Assembly (NCBI GenBank): GCA_002914805.1
Contig: JXTB01000138.1
Span: 398,291-462,290 of the forward strand
Length of the DNA stretch: 64,000 nt
Reading direction: 5' to 3'
From: Parasponia andersonii
Lineage: Eukaryota > Streptophyta > Magnoliopsida > Rosales > Cannabaceae
Part shown: in pieces, positions 31,905 to 43,439 of the stretch
How positions within the stretch are numbered: position 1 is the stretch's first letter
Layout of the letters: each line of letters starts with the position of its first letter
The notes under the pieces: model-generated
Seen by the model: only the letters and a program-made list of their open reading frames with translations
The model's database searches: none
What the model was told of the DNA's origin: nothing
Made by a program: the position numbers and the translations under genes

Positions 31905-33480
31905 AAATCTTATTCAAGAACCGAGGCTTTTCGCTTGAGCTCAACGAGTCTTAAGCTTCGAGGCGTAAGTCTCAACTTAAGTAACAAAAACCTCATAAAA
32001 ATTCATAAAAATCGTAAAGAAAGAGCAAACTCATAAGAATAAAGGTCTCTTACATAACAATATAATGATTTAGCTAATAGGAAGACACAAAATTGCATAA
32101 CAAAGTAGCAAACTTCATAAAAATTACAGGCAATAGTTCATAAAACAAAAAATAAAATTCCTTAAACCATAAACTAGTAGCAATGGAACTTAGAAGTCTG
32201 GGGTTTTAGATCTAAAGTTTAAATAAGCTGCTGTAACACTTTTTTCTGTGGCTGAGTATCTCTTTTTTTATTCCGAGAGTTTAAATTTTAAAGTCTGAAA
32301 AGTTAGGCCTAATAATTTGACTAATTAAACGTGTTCTAACTTTAATAAAGCCCAAAAAGGTTTGAAAAAGAGCTATATATGTTAGATGAGCCAAAAAAGG
32401 GGGCCAAACTTCATTTAAAAGCCAAAACTAAGCCTGATTGTACGAGGCTTAAGCAAGGTTATAAAAAGTTTAATCGAGAATCGAGGTGTTTTAGCATAAG
32501 TCTCGAGGCAAACCGAAGTGTAAGCCTCAACTTAAAGCAATAAAAAAACCTCATAAAAATTCATAAAGAAATAGAAAATTTTTAAAAATAAAAGTCTTTA
32601 ATAACGTTATAGTAAAAAGACAATTGCATAATAAAGCCATAAAATTCATGACAATTACTAGCAAAATATTTCATGAAACCACAGACTAAAATTATCAAAA
32701 ACATAAATCCTAATATTAATAGGATAAGAATAGAACTTAGATATCTAAAAATGATTTTCTAACTCAAAGCCTCGGAAGCTCTTCATTCTTATTCTCATTA
32801 TCATCATCGCTACTAGGTTTAAAAAATTTTTTTTTTTGAAAAAACAGCTACCCTCATTCTTATTCTCATTATCATCATCGCTACTAGGTTTAAAAAATTT
32901 TTTTTTTTGAAAAAACAGCTACCCTCTGTTGAGTCTCGGTTAGAAGAGAGAGTGAAGTTGTCGGAGAGAGAGAGTGACTGCACAGTTTTGGTGTCTAGTG
33001 AATTGAGTGTTTCTTTTTTTTTGACGTCTTAGGATTTTAGTGGTCCAGATTTATAAGTTATAACATTAAAAAAGGCCCAAAATATTTAAAAAGAATATAC
33101 AGGTTAGTTAGGCCTAACTTTAATTAAAAAGCCCATATTAAGGCTAGTTACAAGAGGCTTACGCCTCATAAGCCTCAGAACCATGTGCCTCTATCGATGA
33201 GGCTTCAGCCTCTCCAAGACCAACTGAGGCATAGCCTCAAAGGCAGTTTTCCTCCATCTCGCCTTGATGTGGACTGCCTCCGTCTCACCTTGATGTGGAT
33301 ACCTCAGGTACCTTTTAAAACAATGGGCTTTTAAGCCTTTTAAGTCTCGTACGATACGCTTTTGAAGCCTTATACCTTATAAGCGTACACTTCTAGGACT
33401 AAAGCTTAAGCTTTGTTGCAACCAATTAAAGTCTAGCTTCAAAAGTGTTTTTTGTTCGCCTCAAATCATAAGCGTCAAAC
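31905..33480. repeat. Duplicated 'cctcataaaaattcataaa' repeat zone
   Basis: A segment at about 31905-32270 (gcttcgaggcgtaagtctc, then cctcataaaaattcataaa) recurs diverged at about 32455-32780. A palindrome-rich stretch of 'gaggcttacgcctcataagcctc' type follows at 33140-33260. It has no coding capacity. This looks like two copies of a non-autonomous repeat family, class unknown. Confidence 0.55.
32781..32920. repeat. 70-bp tandem duplication
   Basis: Two head-to-tail copies of a unit containing attcttattctcattatca and a T-run, offset 70 bp, nearly identical. Confidence 0.85.
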
Positions 33481-33589
33481 ACTTTTTAAAATCATGCAAG
33501 CACCAACTACTTTTTAGATCCTTTTATCCACCATTGATAATATTATTTACATCATTATAAACTTTTCTTGAAATCACTTCTCTTTATAG

Positions 33590-34600
33590 TACTATTCCAT
33601 TACCCCGTACTCTCTTCAGAAATCTAACAAAATTTTATCCATATGCTCTTCTTAGTCTAGTGCAAACTAGGTTAATAAATTTTCCAACCATAGGCTCATT
33701 TTATTCCTCTCCCTAAATCCATGATATTGCCCAATTAGGGTACTAGCAGGCTTACAACCTAGTATTACAACTTCCTTCAATAGGTCGTATGTATTCTTTT
33801 GTTAAGAAAATGAAACTTCCTTGGTTTGCCTTGCAATTTCTCTCTCTAAGAGGTGATTTGATCTTGCACATTCTATCGCCATAAGGAATCATAGGAAACC
33901 CAAATCCTTACTCTAAGAGGTGATTTGATCTTGCACATTCTATCGCCATAAGGCATCATAAGCAACCCAAGTCCTTGATTTCCAACTCCGATGCTACGTA
34001 CATCTTCAAATTTCCCATTTCTGCCATATTATCAACTAGAACAATAGTAGCATCCATATAAAGCATCAAACAATTACTTCCTAGTAATGGAAACTATAAT
34101 AAATAGTGCATGGTCTCTTGGATTTGAGAGCCTCTCTTCACCCAAGACACGTTGAACATTGCATACCATTGCCCATGGAGATTGTTCGAGTCAAAGAGGA
34201 CTTTCTCAGCGTACAAATTTTATTGGTCCAAGATTTGCACTTGCATTCTTGAGGAACATCTATCTAATCTCATCTTCTAAGTTATTATAGAGAAAGATGT
34301 TTCACACTTTGTTGCAACAAAAATGCCAATCAAAATAAGTCTTCAAAGATAACAGGCCCTATAATGATGTCCATCTTTGCAAAAAAGAGTAACGATTTCT
34401 TAATTGTACTAAGCATACTCCTCACTCCTTGTATTTTTCAATGATTCCCACGGCCTTATATTTGATACTATAGATCAATTACACCAAACTGTTTTCTTCC
34501 CTCTAAGTAAATTCATGAACAGAAAAGTTCCATTCTATACACAACATGTCTTAATACTAACAAAATTCAAACCAATCCAATATTATCTCAGCCTAACTAA
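33590..34600 (-). mobile_element. Antisense Ty1/copia reverse-transcriptase relic
   Basis: Minus-strand pieces, in element order, match the copia reverse-transcriptase region: an ESLKTYFDWHF-like segment (about 34340), EQSPWAMVCNVQRVLGEE (about 34180), a decayed Y-x-D-D box region reading MLYMDATIVLVDNMAEMGNL (about 34030-34060) and then SELEIKDLG. The downstream G-K-x-I-N-L piece lies near 33690. The first catalytic aspartate of the YVDD box is kept but the second is replaced. Many frameshifts; clearly dead. A 67-bp tandem duplication (33844 and 33911) lies inside it. Confidence 0.65.
33844..33977. repeat. 67-bp tandem duplication in the antisense copia relic
   Basis: ctctaagaggtgatttgatc starts at 33844 and again at 33911; the copies differ at only a few positions (ggaatcataggaaa against ggcatcataagcaa). 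Confidence 0.85.
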
Positions 34601-34813
34601 TAGTACAGTCCAATTTAATTCAATCCTGCCAACCAAATAAGCCCTAAAAGCTATATAAGCTCAACAACCACTATTGACAGATTAGGAAACTAATAACATA
34701 TAGATTCCTATAAAATAAATACAAAGAATCAAGGAGTGTTAGCTATGCAAATAAAGCTAAATAAAAGCCAAATCCCTCAATAAGTGTTTAGTGCACTAGA
34801 TTAAGTGGGGAAC

Positions 34814-34925
34814 TAGGACAAAAAAAAAATAATGTCGAGTTTTGAATAGAACAAGTCACTGGATAAGAGTAGGACAAAAAAAAAATAATGTCGAGTTTTG
34901 AATAGAACAAGTCACTGGATAAGAG
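34814..34925. repeat. 56-bp exact tandem duplication
   Basis: Two copies starting taggacaaaaaaaaaataat (34814 and 34870), no mismatch seen. Confidence 0.9.
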
Positions 34926-35553
34926 TAACACAGTCCAAGCACAAAGCTAAATCCCTTTAGAAGGGGGGATTAATGAATCATGTCGGTAAATTGGGAATGG
35001 AGCTCACAAACTGAGATTTTGTAAGAACCATCATATCATCCTTGTATTAATTTCCACATGGGATATAAATTTTTGACGAAGAGAGAATTTATTGGAGGTG
35101 GCAATGTATCTTCCTGGAAAATCAAAAGGATTTTCTCAAGAAAAAAGTGGGTGGCCTTACTTAGGGCTTGTAAGGGGTAGATTGAAAACATAAATTAGAA
35201 CCAAGAAAATTAGAATTGTGGAGCGAGCGATGGATTTTCAATCAAATATATCAAAGTACTTTTGGATCAAAATACCACATTTCTACCAATTATTTTCTTC
35301 ACCCGGTAATAAAATACTTTATAGTTCTGATGTAAAATGTTTTAAAAGGAAATATAAAAGTAAAATGTTTTAAAAGGAAATATAAAATGTGCAAAAATTT
35401 TGCAATATTTTGGTTATTATGTTTTCATAATCACGAGTGACAGATAAGTTTTGTAATTATCGTCATATAATAGTAAAATATGAAAAGAAAAAATAAGTTG
35501 GCAATTGCAAGTTTATTTAAAGTCAAATTTTTCTTTTATTTGAGATTAAATAT
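34926..35553. other. Non-coding AT-rich DNA
   Basis: No gene or transposon domain seen. There is a short doubled 'gtaaaatgttttaaaaggaa' phrase (about 35332 and 35361). Confidence 0.5.
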
Positions 35554-36260
35554 TGGGGGCATTTGATTTAACGGAATGGAATATAATAAGATGACTAGGA
35601 ATGGAATGAGCAACTTACTTAGTAAGTCCAATTCCTATATTTGGCTGAACATTAAAGTTAATATCGAAATCATAAAAACTGTGTTTAATTTGAAGTTGGA
35701 ATAAAATTAAATAACAACTATTTTGAACCCAAAAAACAAACCCGTAATTTTTATCCTTAATATTTATAATTAAATAGATTTGAAGTTCCAATTTATAATA
35801 ATAACCAATTACAGTATACAAAAGCAAATATAACTAATGTCACAAGTTGAATTTTCCATCCCAAGTCAAGGGTTTATTTATTAGATGATGCATGAGAAAA
35901 TGATAAATTTTTTTAAACCAAATTTATATAGAATATCTTGTATACAAAAAATAAAAATTAAAAATTTGCAATGGATACAAAATTTACTCCTATTAATACT
36001 TCAAAAAAAGTAGTTAGGTTCAATTTGTTATATTAATAAAATATATCGATGTATTTGTAAGGATATTTAAGGAAATATTTTTATTTAATTTCAACTTTGG
36101 AAAGGAATAACCATTCCAATGGTCCTATTAAGAAATAAGGATTCCTATATTTTGGTGGAACAGTTATTCCTATGTCTTTTTGCCTAACCAAATAGGATTA
36201 GTCTTTCAATATAGATTATCATTCTGCTCCAATATTCATTCCATCAAACCAAATGCTACC
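35554..36260. mobile_element. DNA transposon or MITE with about 30-bp inverted ends
   Basis: Left end gggggcatttgatttaacgg; reverse complement of right end ggtagcatttggtttgatgg. The inverted similarity continues through 'aatggaata/aatgaata'. Roughly 700 bp, A/T-rich, no transposase domain. The GGCATTTGGTTT-GGAATG ends resemble common plant hAT-like or Tourist-like small elements; target duplication not resolved. Confidence 0.6.
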
Positions 36261-36378
36261 TTAAAGTTTGACAATTACAATCTAAATTTTTTTTTTTTCC
36301 AAAACCCATAAAGTCTATTCCATACCGTTACGTATTAGGACGTATGACTAAAATAAGGGCTACGACTTACTCAGGGTG

Positions 36379-36850
36379 TTTTATGTATATCCTAATTAGA
36401 GAAATTAGTTTATTTATGGGTGGCATAATTATCAAAGTAGGAAACTAGGGTCTACAATTGAATTAGAAAACTAAGTAATAGTTACCCAGTTCTACCCTAG
36501 GAGTTGTACGTGAAAAATAAGGTAGCAACTAATTTGATTTATTATATTATAAATACAATACAAGTTGCAGCCACTGACCAGTCATCGGGAAAAATACAGG
36601 TATTCTTGGGGACCTGGAGAGAGACTATTTGTTGTAAAACTATGAGGAGAAGGTTGTAATTATTCTTATTCATAGAGAGCTTTAGAAAGTAGTTTCACAC
36701 GGACGCAGGATTATTAAAGCTAAACCATTATAATTTCTTGATGTTCTTTTTGTTGTTTTCTTGTGTTCTTTGTATATACTGTGATTAATCTCTAGGATTA
36801 ATCTCTAATCTAGAGATTAATTATGTGTGTGCAACAATTACATCATCACA
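36379..36850 (+). mobile_element. Probable 5' LTR of the decayed Ty1/copia element
   Basis: The region between the MITE at 36260 and the primer-binding-site-like sequence at 36856 has LTR-like features: a TG start near 36379, a TATA-like 'ttatattataaatac' (about 36540) and a T-rich end. No second LTR was found downstream, so the boundary is inferred. Confidence 0.45.
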
Positions 36851-36855
36851 ACAAA

Positions 36856-36872
36856 TTTTATCAAGAGCCAGG
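36856..36872 (+). other. Degenerate copia primer-binding site
   Basis: ttttatcaagagccagg resembles TTGGTATCAGAGCCAGG, the tRNA-iMet-complementary PBS, 7 bp before the gag start codon. A few mismatches, one of them inside the core. Confidence 0.6.
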
Positions 36873-36878
36873 TTGAAG

Positions 36879-37244
36879 ATGGTAGCGACTAAATTCAAAA
36901 TTATGCGTTTCCAAGATGGTGGAGCCGCCTACAGTATTACAATTTGGTACCTAAGTGATAGTGTACTTCGGAATGTGAAGAATGAAACAACCGTCACAGG
37001 GATATGGCTCAAGTTGGAAAGTCTTTACATAACAAAGTCGTTGAAAAACCAGATTTATTTAAAAGTCAAATTCTTTCGCTTCAAGATAGAGGAAGATAGA
37101 AGTCTTGATGAGAATCTTGACGAATTGAATAAATTGGTCATCGATTTGGAATATATAGCCGAAAAGATCGACGATGAAAATCAAGCTATGGTTTTTCTAA
37201 ATTCACTACCATCCGCCTGTAGCCAATTGGACATTATAACGTAA
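36879..37244 (+). pseudogene. Ty1/copia Gag fragment (UBN2/gag-polypeptide type)
   Basis: Open frame of 121 codons from ATG 36879 to a TAA. It has the layout of copia Gag: an early FQDGGAAYSITIWYLSDSVL block, then TVTGIWLKLESLYITKSLKN, YLKVKFFRFKIEEDRSLDEN and an ALVFLNSLPS-like segment near the end. The usual continuation is broken by the stop. The nucleocapsid knuckle lies 165 bp further on in another frame. Confidence 0.85.
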
Positions 37245-37409
37245 ACTACTGAAACGTTAACCTTGAGAGGAGCTGGAACCAGCCATATAATCCAAGGAAC
37301 AAGAGTTAACGGTAGAAACAAAGAATGGAGGAGAAAGTGAAGCTCTAAATATTAGAGGAAGGCTAAGAACCAGAATAAGACAATGTCGAAATCAAGACAA
37401 AAGAAAAAA

Positions 37410-37451
37410 TGCTTTATTTGCCACCAAAAGGGACATTTCAAAAGAGATTTC
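37410..37451 (+). pseudogene. Copia Gag zinc knuckle with last cysteine lost
   Basis: Reads CFICHQKGHFKRDF. The CX2CX4HX4C knuckle keeps C, C and H but the final cysteine is phenylalanine (TGC/TGT to TTC), so it should not bind zinc normally. Confidence 0.8.
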
Positions 37452-38360
37452 CCCAATAAAAAAATAAAAAAGAAAAAAAAAAAAGGAAGAAAGTCGACAA
37501 TGAAGATATGGATGCAGCTGCTTAAGGCTATAAAAGTGTACAAGTTCTCTCAATTATAAAAGACAACACTGAAGAATAGTAGATACTTGATTCAGGTTGT
37601 TCCTACCACATGTGTCTGAATAAATCATAGTTTGCTACCTTCAAAGAGATGAATGGATGTCAAGTTTTATTGGAGAATAATAAGCTATGTGTGGTGCAAG
37701 GGATGGGCTCAGTGAGGATCAAGTTAGAAGATGGAATAGAGAGAACACTCCGTGATATTCAATATGTACCCAAATTAACACAAAAATCTGATTTTACTTG
37801 ATGTACTTGACTTTAATGGCTGCAACATAAAAGTTCAAAGTGGAGTATTGAAGATTTCTAAAGGTTCAGTAGTACTCATGAAGGAGACACTACAAAAAGG
37901 CCTTCATATGCTACTTAACAATTGCAAGTGGAATAGCGACTGAAAAATCCTAGTTGTGGCGTGAAGACTTAGGCATATTAGTCAGAAGGGGCTCAATGAA
38001 TTGGGAATAAGTACTTCTAGGGGATGAAAAATTTACCGAGTTAGAATTCTATGAAGACTGCATATACCGTAAGGGCGCAAGAATTAAATTTAGTAAAAGG
38101 ATTCACAACGCAAGAGGCATCGTGGATTGCATATACTCGGATCTTTAAGGGCCAAGTAGAATCACATTATATGGTACTGGTAGATATTTTCTCTCACTAG
38201 TGGAAGACTACTTGAGGAAAGTTAGAATCACATTATATGGTAGTGGTAGATATTTTCTCTCACTAGTGGAAGACTACTTGAGGAAAGTTTAGGTTTGTAT
38301 TCTCAAACAAAAGAATGATGCATTTGGGAAGTTTAAAGAATAGAAAGGCTTGATGGCAAA
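37452..38360 (+). pseudogene. Copia protease, GAG-pre-integrase and integrase start, broken
   Basis: The protease box reads LDSGCSYHMC (about 37586-37615; the usual D-S-G-A/C triad is present), followed by MGSVRIKLEDGIERTLRDIQ. A pre-integrase region (about 37950) has the RLGHI-like histidine region reduced. A CIYSDLGPSR-like integrase entry (about 38130) precedes a duplicated 66-bp piece (38161 and 38227) encoding the SLVEDYLRKV-like strand. Stops and frameshifts throughout. Confidence 0.75.
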
Positions 38361-40560
38361 TCAAACTAGATAAAAGAAAATATTGAGAACTGACAATGAG
38401 TTAGAATTCTATGCAATCATCTTCAAAGAATACTATAAGAAATTAGGTATAGTAAACACTTATCAGTGATAAAGACACCTCGAGAAAATGGCCTAGCAAA
38501 GAGAACGAACAAGACCATTTTATAGTAAATGAGGTGTATGATATTATCTTCGGGGCTTTCTAGAAACTTTTCAGTAGAAGCAGTAAAAACAACATGTTAC
38601 TTGATCGATAGAAGTCCCTCAATAGGCATTAAATTCAAAACTCCAATGGAGAAGTGAACAAGATACCCAACAAATTATGGCAATTTGAGAGTTGTTCAAA
38701 TTTGTGGCTTTCACTCACATTAGACAAGGTAAGTTAGAATTTAGAGAGAAGAAGTGCACATTCTCAGATATCCGGATAGGGTAAAAGGCTACAAATTGTA
38801 GAGTATTGAAGATGGCAAGATAAAGATATTAATAAGTCGTGATGTTAACTTTAACTAATCAGAATTGTATAAGAATACTATAAAATCAAATCCTGGAAAA
38901 TCAAATTGGATAAAAAAAAAATGTTGAAAACTGACAATGGTCTATAATTCTATGCAATCATCTTCAGAGAATACTATTAAGAAATTAGGTATAGCAGACA
39001 CTTATCAGTGATAAAGACACCTCAAGAAAATGGCCTAGCAAAGAGAACGAACAGGACTATTTTATAGTAAATGAGGTGTATGATGTATGATATCATCTTC
39101 GGGGCTTCCTAAAACCTTTTCGGTAGAAGCAATGAAAACAACATGTTACTTGATCGATAGAAGTCCCTCAATAGGCATTAAATTCAAAACTCCAATGGAG
39201 GAGTGATCAGGATACCCAACAGATTATGGCAACTTGAGAGTGTTTAAATTTGTGGCTTTCACTCACATTAAATAACGTAAGTTAGAATCTAGAGACAAGA
39301 AGCACATATTCTCCGATATCTGGATAGGGTAAAAGACTACAAATTGTAGAGTATTGAAGATGGCAAGGTAAAGATATTAATAAGTCGTGATATTAACTTT
39401 AAATAATCAGAATTGTATAAGAATACTATAAAATCAAATCCTGGAAAATCAAATTGGATAAAAAAAAATGTTGAAAACCGACAATGGGCTAGAATTCTAT
39501 GCAATCATCTTCAGAGAATACTATAAGAAATTAGGTATATTAAACACTTATCAGTGATAAAAACACCTTGAGAAAATGGCCTGGCAAAGAGAACGAACAA
39601 GACCATTTTATAGTAAATGAGGTGTATGATATTATCTTCGGGGCTTCCTAGAACCTTTTTAGTAGAAGCTGTGAAAACAACATGTTACTTGATCGATAGA
39701 AGTCCTTCAATAGGTATTAAATTCAAAACTCCAATGGAGAAGTGATCAAGATACCCAACAGATTATGGCAATTTGAGAGTGTTCAAATTTGTGGCTTTCA
39801 CTCATATTAGACAAGGTAAGTTAGAATCTAGAGAGAAGAAGTGCACATTCTCAGATATCCGGATAGGGTAAAAGGCTACAAATTGTAGAGTATTGAAGAT
39901 GGCAAGGTAAAGATATTAATAAGTCGTGATGTTAACTTTAACTAATCAGAATTGTATAAGAATACTATAAAATCAAATCCTGGAAAATCAAATTGGATAA
40001 AAAAAAATGTTGAAAACTGACAATGGGCTATAATTCTATGCAATCATCTTCAGATAATACTATTAAGAAATTAGTTATAGCAGACACTTATCGGTGATAA
40101 AGACACCTCAAGAAAATGGCCTAGTAAAGAGAACAAACAAGACTATTTTATAGTAAATGAGATATATGATATTATCTTCGGGGCTTCCTAGAACCTTTTC
40201 GGTAGAAGTAATGAACTTCGGGGCTTCCTAGAACCTTTTCGGTAGAAGTAATGAAAACAACATGTTACTTGATCGATAGAAGTCCCTCAATTTGGCATTA
40301 AATTCAAAACTCCAATGGAGGAGTGATCAGGATACCTAATAGATTATGGCAACTTGAGAGTTCAAATTTGTGGCTCTCATTCACATTAAACAAGGTAAGT
40401 TAGAATCTAGAGACAAGAAGTGTATATTCCCAGATATCCGAATAGGGTAAACAGCTAAAAATTATAGAGTATTAAAGATGGCAAGGTAAAGATGCTAATA
40501 AGTCGTGATGTTAACTTTAAATAATCAGAATTGTATAAAAATACTATAAAAACAAATCCT
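38361..40560 (+). repeat. Four tandem copies of a 540-bp copia integrase segment
   Basis: Units start at 38361, 38901, 39449 and 39988 (periods about 540, 548, 539), each opening tcaaa(c/t)t(a/g)gataaaa. They run through a TDNG(L/E)EFY-like catalytic-core strand, an RENGLAKRTNKTIL-like helix region, TCYLIDRSPSIGIKFKTPME and a CTFSDIRIG-like tail. The copies share the same stops and frameshifts, so amplification followed decay. Copy 4 carries an extra exact 40-bp duplication (40176-40215 and 40216-40255). Confidence 0.9.
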
Positions 40561-40859
40561 AAAGATACAAAAGGTGCTATTAGTACAGAGATTTTGGAGC
40601 TTAAAGTGGAGCTATCTGATGTAGAGTCATAGTCATGATCCAAACAAGAATAGGCCACCAATAGGAACCAATGCTCCCATAAACTAGCAAAGGCACTAGA
40701 GTGCATTAAAAAGTCAAGGAGAACAACGAGAGCACCACTAAAGTATGGTTTTAATAACTATTCATATTTGCTCTAGTAGTGGCCGAAGACTAGGCAGATT
40801 CAGATCAAAGAAACTTTGATGAAGCCATTAAAGGTGAAAAGAGTGAAACTTGGAGTCAA
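40561..40859 (+). pseudogene. Copia linker between integrase and reverse transcriptase
   Basis: Broken sequence where copia Pol has its variable linker. No domain of its own; the frame approaching 40860 reads like the EAIKGE-SETWSQAMDEE start of the RT segment. Confidence 0.5.
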
Positions 40860-42310
40860 GCCATGGATGAAGAAACGGCTTAATTAGAGAAAACTAAGAC
40901 TCGAATTCTAGTTGACACACCAAAGGGTCAATAGATTGTTACAGGAAGAATAAAGGGATTCTAGAAGTAGAAAAGTCTATGTATAAAGCTAGATTGGTGC
41001 CTAAGGGATTCACTCAGAGGAAAGGAGGAAATTGATTACAATAAAATTCTCTCTAGTTGTAAAATAGTTCTATTAGAGTTCAATTGGCAATGGTAGCAGA
41101 CTTAGATTTAGAACTTGAGTAAATAGATGTAAAGACTATATTTCTTCATAAAGAACTAGAAAGACGGCTTAATTAGAAAACTAAGACTTGAATTCTAGTT
41201 GACACGCCAAAGGGTCAATAGATTATTATAGGAAGAATAAGAGGATTCTAGAAGTAGAAAAGTCTACGTATAAAGCTAGATTGGTGCCTAAGGGATTCAC
41301 TTTCACTCCGAAGAAGGGAGGAAATTGATTACAATAAAATCATGGATGAAGAAATGGCTTAATTAGAGAAAACTGAGACTTGAATTCTAGTTGACACGCC
41401 AAAGGGTCAATAGATTGTTACAGGAAGAATAAGGGGATTCTAGAAGTAGAAAAGTCTATGTATAAAGCTAGATTGGTGCCTAAGGGATTCACTCAGAAGA
41501 ATGGAGAAAATTTATTACAATAAAATTCTCTCTAGTTGTAAAATAGTTCTATTAGAGTTCAATTGGCCATGGTAGCAGACTTGGACTTAAAACTTGAGCA
41601 ACTAGATGTAAAGACTATATTTCTTCATAAAGAACTAGAAAGACGACTTATTTGGAGAAAATTCAGACTTGAATTCTAGTTGACACGCAAAGGGTCAATA
41701 GATTATTATAGATTATTACAGGAAGAATAAGAGGATTCTAGATTCTAGAAGTAGAAAAGTCTACGTATAAAGCTAGATTGGTGCCTAAGGGATTCACTCA
41801 GAAGGAGGGAGGAAATTGATTACAATAAAATTTTCTCTCTAGTTGTAAAACACAGTTCTATTAGAGTTCAATTGACCAAAATTTATTACAATAAAATTTT
41901 CTCTCTAGTTGTAAAATAGTTCTATTAGAGTTCAATTGGCCATGGTAGCAGACTTAGATTTAAAACTGGAGCAACTAGATGTAAAGACTATATTTCTTCA
42001 TAAAGAACTAGAAAGACGATTTATTTGGAGAAAATTAAGACTTGAATTTTAGTTGACACGCAAAGGGTCAATAGATTATTACAGGAAGAATAAGAGGATT
42101 CTAGAAGTAGAAAAGTCTACATATAAAGCTAGATTGGTGCCTAAGGGATTCACTCAGAAGAAGGGAGGAAATTGATTACAATAAAATTTTCTCTCTAGTT
42201 GTAAAATACAGTTCTATTAGAGTTCAATTGGCCATGGTAGCAGATTTGGATTTAGAGGTAGCAGATTTGGATTTAGAACTTGAGCAAATAGATGTAAAGA
42301 CTACATTTTT
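40860..42310 (+). repeat. About five tandem partial copies of a copia reverse-transcriptase segment
   Basis: The phrase ttgaattctagttgacac and its surroundings recur at about 40900, 41180, 41380, 41670 and 42045, with irregular periods (about 190-370 bp). Each is followed by YKARLVPKGFTQ-like text, then in most copies LVVKxxSIRVQLAMVADLDL and an ELEQLDVKTIFLHKELE-like segment. Smaller duplications are nested inside (21 bp at 42236-42277). Units share the same lesions. Confidence 0.85.
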
Positions 42311-42900
42311 TCATAAAGAACTAGACAAACACATTTACATGAATCAACCCTAAGGCTACAAAATAAAGGGGAAGACCGCTCAGGTATGCCTACTTAAAAA
42401 GTCTTTGGATGGTCTTAAACAATCTCCTCGACAGTGGAATAAGCGATTTATGAATTTATGCTTAGGATTGATTTTATAAGCGATTTATGAATTTATGCTT
42501 AGGATTGATTTTAAAAAGAGTGATCATAATAGTTGTGTGTACTTTAAGAGGATTATCGGCTACTCTATGTAAATGAAATATTATTATTTGTAATGAAAAA
42601 AACGAAATAAACAAGATCAAAAAATAACTACAAAAGAAGTTTGAGATAAAGGATTTAGGATTGGCCAATAGGATCCTAGGAATGGAGATTGTAAGAAATA
42701 AGAAGTTCGGTACCTTTTTTCTATCACAATAAATATATTTGAAGCACATCCTAGAAAGGTTTGAGATGAATAAAGCCAAACCTATGGCAACTCTTTTAGC
42801 TCAACACTTCAAATTGTCTCGCGAACAATCACCTAAAACTACAAAAAAAGAGAGACAATGCTAAAAGTTCCTTAAAGTTCCTTATTTTGGGTGCCTAATG
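42311..42900 (+). pseudogene. Copia reverse transcriptase C-terminal half, broken
   Basis: Reads MNQP-GYKIKGKTAQVCLLKKS, then LDGLKQSPRQWNKRF (about 42410). A YVNEILLFV piece stands in for the YVDDMLL catalytic box (one aspartate replaced by asparagine, the next by glutamate). LANRILGMEI and YLKHILERFEM follow in other frames. A 37-bp duplication (42441 and 42478) adds a frame break. Confidence 0.8.
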
Positions 42901-43435
42901 TATGCTATGGTGTGCACATGACAAAATTTAAGTCATGTGGCGAGTAACTAGTTATTATTATATGGCTAATCCAGAAAATGCACACTGCGAAGTAACGAAT
43001 TCAGTGGGGGAATTCGTGGGGTTACTCTACAATAGGGTGAGATCAAATGAGGAGCATATTATTGGGCATATATATTCGGATTATGCTAGTGATTTGGACT
43101 CTAAGAAATCATTAACACGATAGGAAAGCAATAATATAATCTGTGGTTACCTTTTCTATGACATAAGCAAAGTATATAGCTTGTACAGAAGCAAGGGCAT
43201 ATAGATAGATTCGGAATAGATTCGGACTATGCTAGTGATTTGGACTCTAAGAAATCATTAACACGATAGGAAAGTAATAATATAATCTGTGGTTGCCTTG
43301 TCTATGACATAAGCAAGGTATATAGCTTGTACAAAAGCAATTAAGGAGGCAATGTGGTTGTAAGGATTGGTCAAAGTACTAGGAGATGAGCAACAAATAG
43401 TAAATATATTTTGTAATAGTTAAATTGTCATCCAT
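42901..43435 (+). pseudogene. Copia RNase H region with 144-bp duplication
   Basis: GCLMYAMVCT (about 42890-42920), then NPENAHCEV, then the DYASDLDSKKSLTR block. That block and the following 100 bp are repeated: 43075-43196 and 43219-43341. The final piece matches the IxCDSQSAIHLSKN region (about 43410-43440). Ends abruptly before AT-rich DNA; no 3' LTR. Confidence 0.75.
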
Positions 43436-43439
43436 CTAT

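Noticed and set aside
38361..40560. CRISPR-like array from regular repeats
   Set aside because: Repeat units are about 540 bp with no unique spacers, are copia integrase, and the DNA is plant nuclear.
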